This document shows, one piece after another, positions 1 to 7,771 of a stretch of DNA of 40,400 nt. Under the pieces are notes generated by a model. It was given only the letters and a program-made list of their open reading frames with translations. It ran no database searches and was not told the origin of the DNA. The translations under genes were made by a program, and so were the position numbers. The first letter of the stretch is position 1. Each line of letters opens with the position of its first letter. Origin of the DNA: Candidatus Omnitrophota bacterium (lineage in GTDB: Bacteria > Omnitrophota > Gorgyraeia > Gygaellales > Profunditerraquicolaceae); contig JAQUMX010000012.1 in assembly GCA_028717885.1 (NCBI GenBank), positions 1-40,400 on the forward strand, in the 5' to 3' direction.

Positions 1-1995
1 GAAGAAGCGATTAAAGCTTTTAAGACCGTTGTCTATCAATATTGTTACGCCCAGGCATGGGATCCGCGCGGCTGGTTCTGGTTGGTGGCAAAGGCTGCCC
101 GGGAAAGTATCGTGAAATTAAGGCCCAATGAGAATCTTCCTGCGTCGCCCTGTGCAGATATCAATGTTGTGGAAGCTGCTCCGATTAAGGTCAGCCAAAC
201 ACCGACAAAAATAACCCTCTACGATTCCGGCAAAGAGGACTTTGTAAATTATACTAAGTATGGCGAGTTTAAGAATATCGGCACCAAGGATTATAAATAT
301 ATTGTGAAGGACCAGGAAGGCTTAAGCGCTGCCGTCGGAGAAGGGGTATATCCGAACACTACCTCAATCAGATGGGACCCGGGATACAAAAAAGCCGTAA
401 AAGAAAAAAGATTGGACGGCTCGCATTGGGATTTCCTGCATTCCCCGGATTTGGAAGCTGCGTTTTTAAAATGGGCAACCGCTCCTGAACCGCAAGGGGT
501 AAAATTATATTATACCGCAATGATTTTGGAAAAATCCGGCTTAGTAAAACAGGCGATTAAATGTTATTATTCGATCATCGTGAATTTCCCCGGGGCTTAC
601 GGCTGGACCTATTGGCATACCCCTTGGTATGTGGGGCAGGCAGCAATCCCGAAAATAAAGAACCTCCTGCGGCGTAACCCGAGTTTTGGGCATAAGCTGG
701 TGGATGCGGACATTAAAATCATCAATGGTTTTGACCATGATGTCTCCAATGATATAGTAGTGACTAATCCAGGAAAATTCATTAAAGTAAATCCTTTGGA
801 AAAATTAAAGCCTAAGCCCGATGTCAGTTTATTAAGTATTAAGAAACGTTTAGGCAAGGGCAAGGTGCATTTAGTGCAATATGAAACCGGGGATTGGCAA
901 TTGCTGGTGAATGACAAGCCGTATGTGATTCAAGGCGTGACTTACGCGCCGACTAAAGTCGGAGAATCTCCTGATAACGGCACCCAGACTAACTGGATGG
1001 AAGATGATTTTAACAAGAACGGTAAAGCCGACGGCCCATACGACGCCTTTGTAGATAAAAATAAAAATAATAAACAAGACGCAGATGAGCCGTCTGTGGG
1101 CGATTTTAAATTGATGAAAGAAATGGGGATTAATACCATCAGGCTTTATCATCAGCCTTTTACCGTGCATAAAGAAATTCTAAGCGACCTTTATAAGAAT
1201 TACGGCATCATGGTGATCATGGGCGACTTCTTTGGAAAATACGCAATCGGTTCCGGCGCGCCGTGGAATCCCGGCACTGATTATACCAATGAAGAACAGA
1301 AGCAAAAGATGACTGAATCCGTGTTAAAGATGGTCCAGGATTACAAGGATGAGCCGTATATTTTATTTTGGCTGTTGGGAAATGAGAATGTTTATGGCTA
1401 TGGATGTAACGCCGATAAAGAGCCGGATGCGTTCTTTAAGTTTGCTAATGAAGTGGCGTTGAAGATTAAAGAGATTGATCCCGAACATCCAGTAGCGATT
1501 TGTAGCGGCGACAATTTATATTTGGATAAATTTGCCGTTGATGCCCCGGACGTGGATATCTTCGGCACAAATGCATATCGCGGTGATTTTGGTTTTGGTT
1601 TGCTTTGGCGCCAGGTAAAAGAGGCTGCGGGCAAGCCGGTTTTTATCACGGAATTTGGCTGCCCTGCTTATGGCGAAGGCATCTCGCTTGATGAGGCAGA
1701 AAATCTTCAGGCAGAATACCATCGCGGATGCTGGGAGGATATTGACGGTAATATGGCTTTTCAGAACGGAGAAGGCAATTCTCTCGGAGCCGTAGTTTTC
1801 GAATGGGTAGATGAGTGGTGGAAAGCTTATGAGCCTTTTGTGCATGATACTAAAGGGTTATTTACCGGCCCATTTCCCGACGGATATATGCACGAAGAGT
1901 GGCTGGGGGTAACCAGCCAGGGGGACGGCAAGTCTAGCCCCTTCTTACGGCGGTTAAGGCAAGCATATTATATGTACAAGAAAAGTTGGAAGTAA
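1..1995 (+). CDS. Clan GH-A glycosidase-like protein with TPR-like N-terminal part (5' partial)
   Basis: The frame is open from base 1, so the gene begins outside the window. The TTG at 82 is not a credible start, because the coding sense (EEAIKAFKTVVYQY, TPR-like) continues upstream of it. The second half is a TIM-barrel glycosidase-like domain. It starts near 'NDKPYVIQGVTYAP' and has the GH-A acid/base motif LLGNEN (Glu codon 1384-1386) and the nucleophile motif ITEFG (Glu codon 1651-1653). An insertion at 1003-1089 holds two Asp/Asn-rich loops (DFNKNGKAD and DKNKNNKQDAD) that resemble EF-hand or dockerin calcium loops. The protein is paralogous to the gene at 3310. Substrate is unknown. 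The layout recalls beta-glucan hydrolases and glucanosyltransferases, but GH2-type barrels look similar, so only the clan is called. Secretion cannot be judged without the N-terminus. Confidence 0.8.
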   Translation, partial: EEAIKAFKTVVYQYCYAQAWDPRGWFWLVAKAARESIVKLRPNENLPASPCADINVVEAAPIKVSQTPTKITLYDSGKEDFVNYTKYGEFKNIGTKDYKYIVKDQEGLSAAVGEGVYPNTTSIRWDPGYKKAVKEKRLDGSHWDFLHSPDLEAAFLKWATAPEPQGVKLYYTAMILEKSGLVKQAIKCYYSIIVNFPGAYGWTYWHTPWYVGQAAIPKIKNLLRRNPSFGHKLVDADIKIINGFDHDVSNDIVVTNPGKFIKVNPLEKLKPKPDVSLLSIKKRLGKGKVHLVQYETGDWQLLVNDKPYVIQGVTYAPTKVGESPDNGTQTNWMEDDFNKNGKADGPYDAFVDKNKNNKQDADEPSVGDFKLMKEMGINTIRLYHQPFTVHKEILSDLYKNYGIMVIMGDFFGKYAIGSGAPWNPGTDYTNEEQKQKMTESVLKMVQDYKDEPYILFWLLGNENVYGYGCNADKEPDAFFKFANEVALKIKEIDPEHPVAICSGDNLYLDKFAVDAPDVDIFGTNAYRGDFGFGLLWRQVKEAAGKPVFITEFGCPAYGEGISLDEAENLQAEYHRGCWEDIDGNMAFQNGEGNSLGAVVFEWVDEWWKAYEPFVHDTKGLFTGPFPDGYMHEEWLGVTSQGDGKSSPFLRRLRQAYYMYKKSWK

Positions 1996-2000
1996 TGCTG

Positions 2001-2033
2001 ACACCCCGCGCTTATGCGGAGTTGCGCGGGTGT
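2001..2033 (+). other. GC-rich stem-loop after the first glycosidase gene
   Basis: ACACCCCGCGC (2001-2011) pairs with GCGCGGGTGT (2024-2033), with one bulged C and a 12-base loop. A second small hairpin, TTGAC/GTCAA, follows at 2033-2048. No T-run follows either, so this is not a standard intrinsic terminator. It could slow decay of the upstream mRNA or set different expression levels for the two genes. Confidence 0.45.
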
Positions 2034-2132
2034 TGACTTTGTGGTCAAGAAAGGAGGCAACACAAGAAGCATAAATTAAAAAATCAAAATCCAAATTGAA
2101 AAAAATAATACCATAAGAAGGAGGAAAGAGGA

Positions 2133-3329
2133 ATGAAAAAGTTTTTTTTAACAATGCTGGCAGTATTTGGCGGTTTAAGCCTGGTCTTCGCCGCAGAGTC
2201 CATGAAGCCCACTGCTACCGTTACTACTGCTGCTGCAGGTAACAAAGCAAAAGAATTTGTCGTTTACATCGACAAAACCTCGCCGGATAACCATTATATC
2301 CCTTCCGGATGGATGGGGGATTATGGCGATATCAAGATCAACGACCAGGCAACTGACAATCCGCATTCCGGGACAAACTGTATCCGCTTTGATTTTTCTG
2401 CCAAGAAAATCCAAAACCAGGGATGGGCAGGGGTATATTGGCAGAATCCTGCGAATAACTGGGGAGCCAAAAAAGGCGGTTTTGATTTAACCGGAATGAC
2501 CAAGTTAACTTTCTGGGCCCGCGGCGCAAAAGGCGGCGAGATTTTGCAGAAAGTTAAAATCGGCGGCATGGGAATGGAGCCAAAGGCTACCTATCCCGAT
2601 TCTTCATCTACTGAAATGGGGCCGATCGAATTAACAGATACATGGAAACAATATACGGTTAACCTCGTAGGAAAAGACCTTTCCTATATTGCCGGCGGTT
2701 TCTGCTGGGTAATTACCGCAGATCAGAATCCTAATGGCGCAACCTTCTATTTTGATGACATCAAATTCGAGGCTGATCCGACGATGAAAGCAGAAAGCAA
2801 AAAACAGGAAAATATGCCGTTCTATGTTTATTCAGACGGACGTTCAGCAAGCAATCACTATATTCCTTCCGGTTGGATGCCTAACGCAGGAACTGGTAAG
2901 GATATCAAGTACGAAGCAGCAAGTAAGGAAGATCCATATTTAGGCGACACCTGTATCAGAATTGCCTACAAGGATGTTTCCGGAAACAAATGGGCCGGCA
3001 TCTATTGGCAGAACCCGGCAAATAACTGGGGTACGGTAGATGGCGGTTTCGATCTTTCTAAGGCGACTAAATTCACCTTCTGGGCACGCGGTGAAAAAGG
3101 CGGAGAAAGAATCGAAGAGTTTAAAGTCGGCGGTATTATGGGCGAATTTTCCGATTCGGATGTGTCGAATATCGGCCCGGTAATCCTGAATAAGGAATGG
3201 ACCCAATATACTATAGACCTAAAAGGCAAAGACTTATCCTATATTATCGGAGGTTTTTGCTGGGCAACTAATGTTGATGTGAATCCTGAAGGAGTAACAT
3301 TCTATCTAGATGAGCTTAAGTACGAATAA
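2133..3329 (+). CDS. Secreted protein with two tandem copies of a CBM-like beta-sandwich domain
   Basis: The start is supported by an AGGAGG ribosome site about 10 bases upstream. The N-terminus is a typical Sec signal peptide (MKKFFLTMLAVFGGLSLVFA, cleavage likely before AES). The mature protein is two copies of one domain of about 170 residues (about 43-212 and 228-398). Both copies share NHYIPSGWM, WAG(V/I)YWQNPANNWG, GGFDL, FWARG(A/E)KGGE, KDLSYI(A/I)GGFCW and a closing TFY(F/L)D(D/E)(I/L)K strand. The aromatic-rich, all-beta pattern resembles carbohydrate-binding modules of the CBM11/CIA30 kind, but I do not recognise a specific family. Its position between two GH-A paralogs suggests it binds the polysaccharide they act on. 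Its last 20 bases overlap the next gene. Confidence 0.75.
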   Translation: MKKFFLTMLAVFGGLSLVFAAESMKPTATVTTAAAGNKAKEFVVYIDKTSPDNHYIPSGWMGDYGDIKINDQATDNPHSGTNCIRFDFSAKKIQNQGWAGVYWQNPANNWGAKKGGFDLTGMTKLTFWARGAKGGEILQKVKIGGMGMEPKATYPDSSSTEMGPIELTDTWKQYTVNLVGKDLSYIAGGFCWVITADQNPNGATFYFDDIKFEADPTMKAESKKQENMPFYVYSDGRSASNHYIPSGWMPNAGTGKDIKYEAASKEDPYLGDTCIRIAYKDVSGNKWAGIYWQNPANNWGTVDGGFDLSKATKFTFWARGEKGGERIEEFKVGGIMGEFSDSDVSNIGPVILNKEWTQYTIDLKGKDLSYIIGGFCWATNVDVNPEGVTFYLDELKYE

Positions 3330-4611
3330 ACAAAATTGCAAGTCGGAAGTTAAAAGTCAAAAGAGGGGCCGCAAGTTTTTTTCACTTGCGGCCTGCTCTT
3401 TATTGCTGTTTTCTATCTTTATGATGGGGATGGCAAAAGCCCCGCAATCGGCGCAGGTTTTCGTGAAAAAACTTTCTAATGGCGGTTATCAGCTTATAGT
3501 AGAAAGAAGGCCTTATATTATCAAAGGGGTTTGTTATAACCCGATACCCGTTGGAGAGAACCACGAATATGATTGGTGGTCTGACCCGAATAAACCCTGG
3601 ATTGCCGACGGAAAACTTATGAAGGCAATGGGCGTAAATACGATCCGTCTTTATCAGTCGCACGATAACCCTGAAGAAGTAAGGGCAGTAATCAGGGACT
3701 TATACCAACTATACGGCATTCGCACGGTAATGGGGGATTGGCTGGGCTACTGGGAATACCCCTGCCCATTTTACGGAAATAAAGATTTTCAGGAAAAAGT
3801 AAAAAAAGAAGTTTTGAATATGGTAGAAGAATATAAGAATGAACCGGGTATGCTTTTTTGGGTATTAGGCAATGAAAATAATTATTCTTGTTTAGGTACG
3901 GTGCGCCCCTGGTCCAGCGAAGAGGTCGACCAGGAAAAAGACCCCTTAAAACAGAAAGCCTTAAAGGCAAAGATTTATTATTCTTTCGTTAATGAGCTGG
4001 CGCAAGAAATCAAAAATATTGACCCTAATCATCCGGTGGCAATGGGAAACGGGGAATTGGTCGGCCTGGGATATGCCAAAGAGTATGCGCCGAATATTGA
4101 CATTATTGCCTGTATTATCTATCGGGGAAAGACCTTCGGGAATCTTTTTAAGTCATTAAAAGCGACTTTTGACAAGCCTGTTTTTATTGCCGAATTTGGC
4201 GCTGACGCCTACGATGCCAATTTGCAGAAGGAAGACCAGAATATGCAGGCTTTTTTCTTAGAATCGCAGTGGCGCCAGATTTATGAGAATTTAGCCAACG
4301 GCAAAGATGGGGAGGGTAATTGCCTGGGAGGAACGGTTTTCGAGTGGAGTGATGAATGGTGGAAACATGAAGAGGGTAGTTCCGACGGCTGGAAAACGCA
4401 CGATACCCTGGCAGGCTGGTTAAATGCCAGTTATTATTTCGATATCAAAGCAAAAGATAATATGAATATGAATGAGGAATGGTTCGGGTTAGTTGCTTTA
4501 TCTCCGGAGATTGCAGACGGGCTTAATAAGCGCATTCCCCGTAAGGCCTATTATGTGGTGAGGGATTTCTGGAAAAAACCGGACTTAAATCACAAGAAAA
4601 GGAAAAGGTAA
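3310..4611 (+). CDS. Secreted clan GH-A glycosidase-like protein
   Basis: This 433-residue protein has a basic stretch and hydrophobic segment near its N-terminus (RGRKFFSLAACSLLLFSIFMM), so it is probably exported. The TIM barrel begins at 'RRPYIIKGVCYNP'. It has VLGNENN with acid/base Glu189 and FIAEFGAD with nucleophile Glu295, plus the barrel strand MGVNTIRLYQ. It matches the C-terminal half of the protein ending at 1995 throughout, including the FEW(S/V)DEWWK and NEEWFG blocks near the end, but lacks the calcium-loop insertion and the TPR-like part. The gene overlaps the preceding one by 20 bases, so translation is probably coupled. The start at 3310 gives an unusually long polar n-region; a later start is possible. 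Substrate unknown. Confidence 0.8.
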   Translation: MSLSTNKQNCKSEVKSQKRGRKFFSLAACSLLLFSIFMMGMAKAPQSAQVFVKKLSNGGYQLIVERRPYIIKGVCYNPIPVGENHEYDWWSDPNKPWIADGKLMKAMGVNTIRLYQSHDNPEEVRAVIRDLYQLYGIRTVMGDWLGYWEYPCPFYGNKDFQEKVKKEVLNMVEEYKNEPGMLFWVLGNENNYSCLGTVRPWSSEEVDQEKDPLKQKALKAKIYYSFVNELAQEIKNIDPNHPVAMGNGELVGLGYAKEYAPNIDIIACIIYRGKTFGNLFKSLKATFDKPVFIAEFGADAYDANLQKEDQNMQAFFLESQWRQIYENLANGKDGEGNCLGGTVFEWSDEWWKHEEGSSDGWKTHDTLAGWLNASYYFDIKAKDNMNMNEEWFGLVALSPEIADGLNKRIPRKAYYVVRDFWKKPDLNHKKRKR

Positions 4612-4617
4612 ATACAA

Positions 4618-6261
4618 ATGACAAAACCCAAAATTCAAATGTCAAATCCGAAGAATAAAGTTTTATCATTGGTTATTTGTGTTTTGGGCTTATTTTGGAT
4701 TTTGTGCTTTTGTATTTGCCGTTATTCTTTTGCCGAGGAAAACAAGTTAACCGTTCTTTCCAAGCAGGTCATGGAGGCAAAAACAGACACCGGGCTTTTC
4801 CCCGTTTTCGAAGAAATCAAAGGAATTTATTTTAAAGACAATAAATACCCGGAGTTCCTCGATTTTTTAAAATCTGTCGGGCGTAAGAAGAGAAATCTGC
4901 AAGGCCTCCTCAACTATTACACGGCGCTAGCGCGTTATAACCAGCTAAAGTATTTGGAAGATATCCAGGATTGGAATGAATACTTTTCCGAAGGAGATAG
5001 CTACCGCGCAGAGTTGGAGAAAAGTTTGAATGCGGCAATTAAAGATTCCAAGGCCGGGGATGCGCTTAATCTATCTGCGCTGTTTCTATCGTATCGATAT
5101 CATAAAGAAAAACAGGACGGTTTGGCTACGGATGCGCTTAAGGCAATCGTGACTAGCGCCGGAGAATTTGCCAAGAAAAACTCCGATACCGCGCTTTTAA
5201 AAGATATCGCGGATCAGCTGATGGTAGGCGGCGAAAAGGCCGAATCGAGAAAATTATACGACCTCTATGTGGAAAAATTATCTACTTCTTCGATGAAGGG
5301 CCCAGAGCTGGGTAATATTGCGCAGGATTTTTACAATAAGGGCAACCTGGAATTATCCGAAGCTGTCTTCGATGCTTATATTAAGCAGTCTGCGGATGCG
5401 TTTCCTAAAGAGGAATTGGTTGCGTTCCTGGTCAATATCGCGAAAAATTTTGCTTATAAAGATAATGGGGTTTCTGACCCGGCTTACGCAGAACGAATCT
5501 TTCAGGAATTGGAAAAAAGAGGGGGGATAGAAGCATTTAACGAAGACTTAATGTATTTGCGCGCCTTTAACTTAGAAAAAATGCAGGACGCAAAAGCGGC
5601 AAAAGAAATTTATATGTTACTGCTTAAAACATATAAACCCAGCAAATACGCCGATGAGGCAGAATTTAAAATCGCGGTCTTCGATACCTATCTTTTGAAT
5701 AACCTCGAAGAAGGCAAAAGCTATTTTGAGGGCTTGGCGAAAAAAGAAAAAATTTCCCCACAGGTAATTTCTGCTTTTTACCAGTTGGGCCTTTTAAGCC
5801 AATGGAAAGAAGATTTTACCGGAGCACTTAATTACTACAATCAGCTGGCCACATTAGCGAAAACCGATTTTCAGGACGAGGTAAATTTGGCTCAGGAAAG
5901 AATCAAGGAGATCAATGACAAAAAGCCTCTGGAATATAATTTAAGGGCCTTTCTGGATGCCGCTTTAAAATCATCTGCTCAAACAGGAAAGGTCAGCCTC
6001 ATCTCCAAGCCTTACAAGGCAAAAAGAAACAGCGAGGTGCTTGTAGATTCCAATATCGTAGTCCCGGAAAGCGGCTGTACCCAGGTAGAATTGCAATATC
6101 TTTGGTCCGGAGACCTGGGTGGCACGGCCCCTGCCAGTACGCAGTCTTCATTTTCCACAAAGTACCAGTATTCAGGCACAAAAATCATTAATGTCGTGGT
6201 GGTAAATCCCAGCGGGATTACGGATTACGGCCTGGATTTGGTGGATACCTCCTCCGATTAA
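4618..6261 (+). CDS. Exported TPR-like repeat protein
   Basis: A 547-residue protein with one hydrophobic segment near residues 15-38 (signal peptide or membrane anchor) followed by helical repeats of the TPR kind, for example 'LEKMQDAKAAKEIYMLLLKTYKP' and 'YQLGLLSQWKEDFTGALNYYNQL'. The last 70 residues or so look like a beta domain. The gene starts 6 bases after the preceding stop and belongs to the glycosidase cluster. The first residues (MTKPKIQMSNPKNK) come from an A/C-rich sequence resembling the intergenic run at 2072-2108, so the true start may be the ATG at 4639. A scaffold or adaptor role for the envelope cluster is inferred; no enzyme motif is visible. Confidence 0.7.
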   Translation: MTKPKIQMSNPKNKVLSLVICVLGLFWILCFCICRYSFAEENKLTVLSKQVMEAKTDTGLFPVFEEIKGIYFKDNKYPEFLDFLKSVGRKKRNLQGLLNYYTALARYNQLKYLEDIQDWNEYFSEGDSYRAELEKSLNAAIKDSKAGDALNLSALFLSYRYHKEKQDGLATDALKAIVTSAGEFAKKNSDTALLKDIADQLMVGGEKAESRKLYDLYVEKLSTSSMKGPELGNIAQDFYNKGNLELSEAVFDAYIKQSADAFPKEELVAFLVNIAKNFAYKDNGVSDPAYAERIFQELEKRGGIEAFNEDLMYLRAFNLEKMQDAKAAKEIYMLLLKTYKPSKYADEAEFKIAVFDTYLLNNLEEGKSYFEGLAKKEKISPQVISAFYQLGLLSQWKEDFTGALNYYNQLATLAKTDFQDEVNLAQERIKEINDKKPLEYNLRAFLDAALKSSAQTGKVSLISKPYKAKRNSEVLVDSNIVVPESGCTQVELQYLWSGDLGGTAPASTQSSFSTKYQYSGTKIINVVVVNPSGITDYGLDLVDTSSD

Positions 6262-6288
6262 TAAAACTCCTAAACTATTTAAAAATAC

Positions 6289-6317
6289 TTGACTTATAAC
6301 TTCTTTAGTAGTATAAA
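6289..6317 (+). promoter_or_regulatory. Sigma70-type promoter for the ROK regulator gene
   Basis: TTGACT at 6289-6294 and TATAAA at 6312-6317 are separated by 17 bases. Transcription would start near 6324, giving a leader of about 200 bases that carries three inverted repeats before the start codon at 6524. Confidence 0.65.
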
Positions 6318-6328
6318 TAAATGAAGTC

Positions 6329-6360
6329 AAAATTTACGGAACGAAGTGAACGTAAATTTT
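6329..6360 (+). repeat. Inverted repeat 1 of the leader before the ROK gene
   Basis: AAAATTTACG and CGTAAATTTT are perfect 10-base arms around a 12-base loop (GAACGAAGTGAA). AGTC/GACT outside the arms extends the pairing across a two-base bulge. It lies directly after the predicted transcription start, so it could be an operator or a structured 5' end. No T-run follows. Confidence 0.6.
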
Positions 6361-6372
6361 ATGACTGAATTT

Positions 6373-6419
6373 ATCCTTGACACGTATCTTTATTAAAGAT
6401 TTTTGTAAGTGTCAAGGAT
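6373..6419 (+). repeat. Inverted repeat 2 of the leader, with a nested hairpin
   Basis: ATCCTTGACAC (6373-6383) and GTGTCAAGGAT (6409-6419) are perfect 11-base arms. Inside them ATCTTT (6386-6391) pairs with AAAGAT (6395-6400). No T-run follows. Confidence 0.6.
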
Positions 6420-6457
6420 TAATTCGCACACGCGGGAGATAATTAGGGCTAGCCGCT

Positions 6458-6491
6458 ATAACTTACTCGAGTTATCGTGTTCGTAAGTTAT
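6458..6491 (+). repeat. Inverted repeat 3 of the leader before the ROK gene
   Basis: ATAACTTAC (6458-6466) and GTAAGTTAT (6483-6491) are perfect 9-base arms separated by 16 bases that contain the palindrome CTCGAG. It lies 33 bases before the ATG, where a bound repressor or a stem could affect expression. Confidence 0.55.
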
Positions 6492-6523
6492 GTGCTCATT
6501 AACTTTTTTACTACTAATTGGTT

Positions 6524-7756
6524 ATGCGCACAACTGATTTCGAAAAAGAGGCTTTAAGCGAAAAAGAAAAGCGCAATATCAGTATTCTGGATATTTTGCG
6601 CCGCCGCGGACCGGTGAGCCGGCCGGATATCTCCAAGGAGATGGGGGTAAATGTCGTCACCATTTCCAACTATATCGATGATTTTATCCGGCAGAATATC
6701 GTTTATGAAAAGGAACTGGATATTTCTGAAGGCGGCAGAAGGCCAGCCCTCCTGGATTTAAACCCACGCGCAGGATACATTATCGGTGTCGGGTTAAATC
6801 TCATGAACATGGTCGGCCTCCTGATAGATTTTAAAGGCAACATCATTACCAAGACCCAGATTGCCCGCCCAAAACCGTCGGTGAGGGAAATTACCGAATG
6901 CGTCCTGGAAATTATCCGCGAAATCTTAAGGCGTTCCAAAGAATATACCCCGCAGATTAAAGGTATCGGCGTAGGTATCGCCGGGTTGGTGAATAAAAGA
7001 GACGGCTCCATTCATTGGCCGCAGAAGATGGACCATTATTATGCCTATGCGTCGGTAGATATGCCTTTTAAAAGCTTGATCGAGCGCGAATTTAACCTCC
7101 CGACATTAATCGAGAATGATGCTACCGCCGCCTGTTTCGGCGAACATTGGCTGGATTTAAAACGCGATTTTAAAAATGTGCTTTATATGTTTAGCGGTGT
7201 GGGCTGCGGAATTATGGTCAATGGCGAAATGTATAACGGCACAGATGGTTTCGCCGGAGAAATCTCGATCTATAATTACAAGGAACAGGATGCTTTTAAA
7301 TGCGATGTGGGTAAGGATTGTTTCTTAAAACGCTGGGAGATAGATTTAGGGATTATTGACGATACGCGTTCGCTATTGGCCCGGGATAAAGAAGGGGCGG
7401 AGCGGTTTTTTAAGCTTACTTCAAGTAATATCAATAACGTAGATTTAAAAAGTGTTTTTATTGCGGCCCGCGCAAAGGATGCGATTGCTAGTGAAGCGTT
7501 GAAATTAGCCAGCCGCAGGCTGGGAATAAAGATAGCATTTTTAGCCAACCTCTTTAACCCTCAGATCGTGATTATCGGAGGCGGTTTTGAAGAGGCCGGC
7601 GATGAGTTCTTGAATAATTGCGTACTTACCGTCAAAGACTGGGCTTTTAGGGAAGTAACGGAAAATTTAAAAATCGTTTATTCGCAACTACGGGAAAATG
7701 CCGTAGCACTCGGGGCAGCGAGTCTCGTAATGCAAAAGACCTTTGCCCTTTCTTAA
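6524..7756 (+). CDS. ROK-family transcriptional regulator (NagC/XylR/Mlc type)
   Basis: An N-terminal winged helix (ILDILRRRGPVSRPDISKEMGVNVVTISNYI) is followed by a ROK sugar-kinase-like fold with VGIAGLVN, LIENDATAACFGE and FSGVGCGIMVNGEMYNGTDGFAGE. ROK regulators usually repress sugar genes and respond to a sugar or sugar phosphate. Here the inducer and zinc region is altered: the usual GE(I/L)GH is GEISI, and the CxCGxxGCxE cluster is reduced to CDVGKDC. The response may therefore be unusual or absent. ATG at 6524 was chosen over TTG at 6518; neither has a clear ribosome site. The long structured leader suggests autoregulation or control at the RNA level. The adjacent glycosidase cluster is the obvious candidate target. 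Confidence 0.85.
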   Translation: MRTTDFEKEALSEKEKRNISILDILRRRGPVSRPDISKEMGVNVVTISNYIDDFIRQNIVYEKELDISEGGRRPALLDLNPRAGYIIGVGLNLMNMVGLLIDFKGNIITKTQIARPKPSVREITECVLEIIREILRRSKEYTPQIKGIGVGIAGLVNKRDGSIHWPQKMDHYYAYASVDMPFKSLIEREFNLPTLIENDATAACFGEHWLDLKRDFKNVLYMFSGVGCGIMVNGEMYNGTDGFAGEISIYNYKEQDAFKCDVGKDCFLKRWEIDLGIIDDTRSLLARDKEGAERFFKLTSSNINNVDLKSVFIAARAKDAIASEALKLASRRLGIKIAFLANLFNPQIVIIGGGFEEAGDEFLNNCVLTVKDWAFREVTENLKIVYSQLRENAVALGAASLVMQKTFALS

Positions 7757-7771
7757 AGGCTATAAAAGCCG

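Noticed and set aside
6373-6419. A minus-strand promoter within inverted repeat 2 (TTGACA, 17 bases, TAAAGA)
   Set aside because: No gene lies on the minus strand in that direction, and the -35 match is a by-product of the inverted repeat arms.
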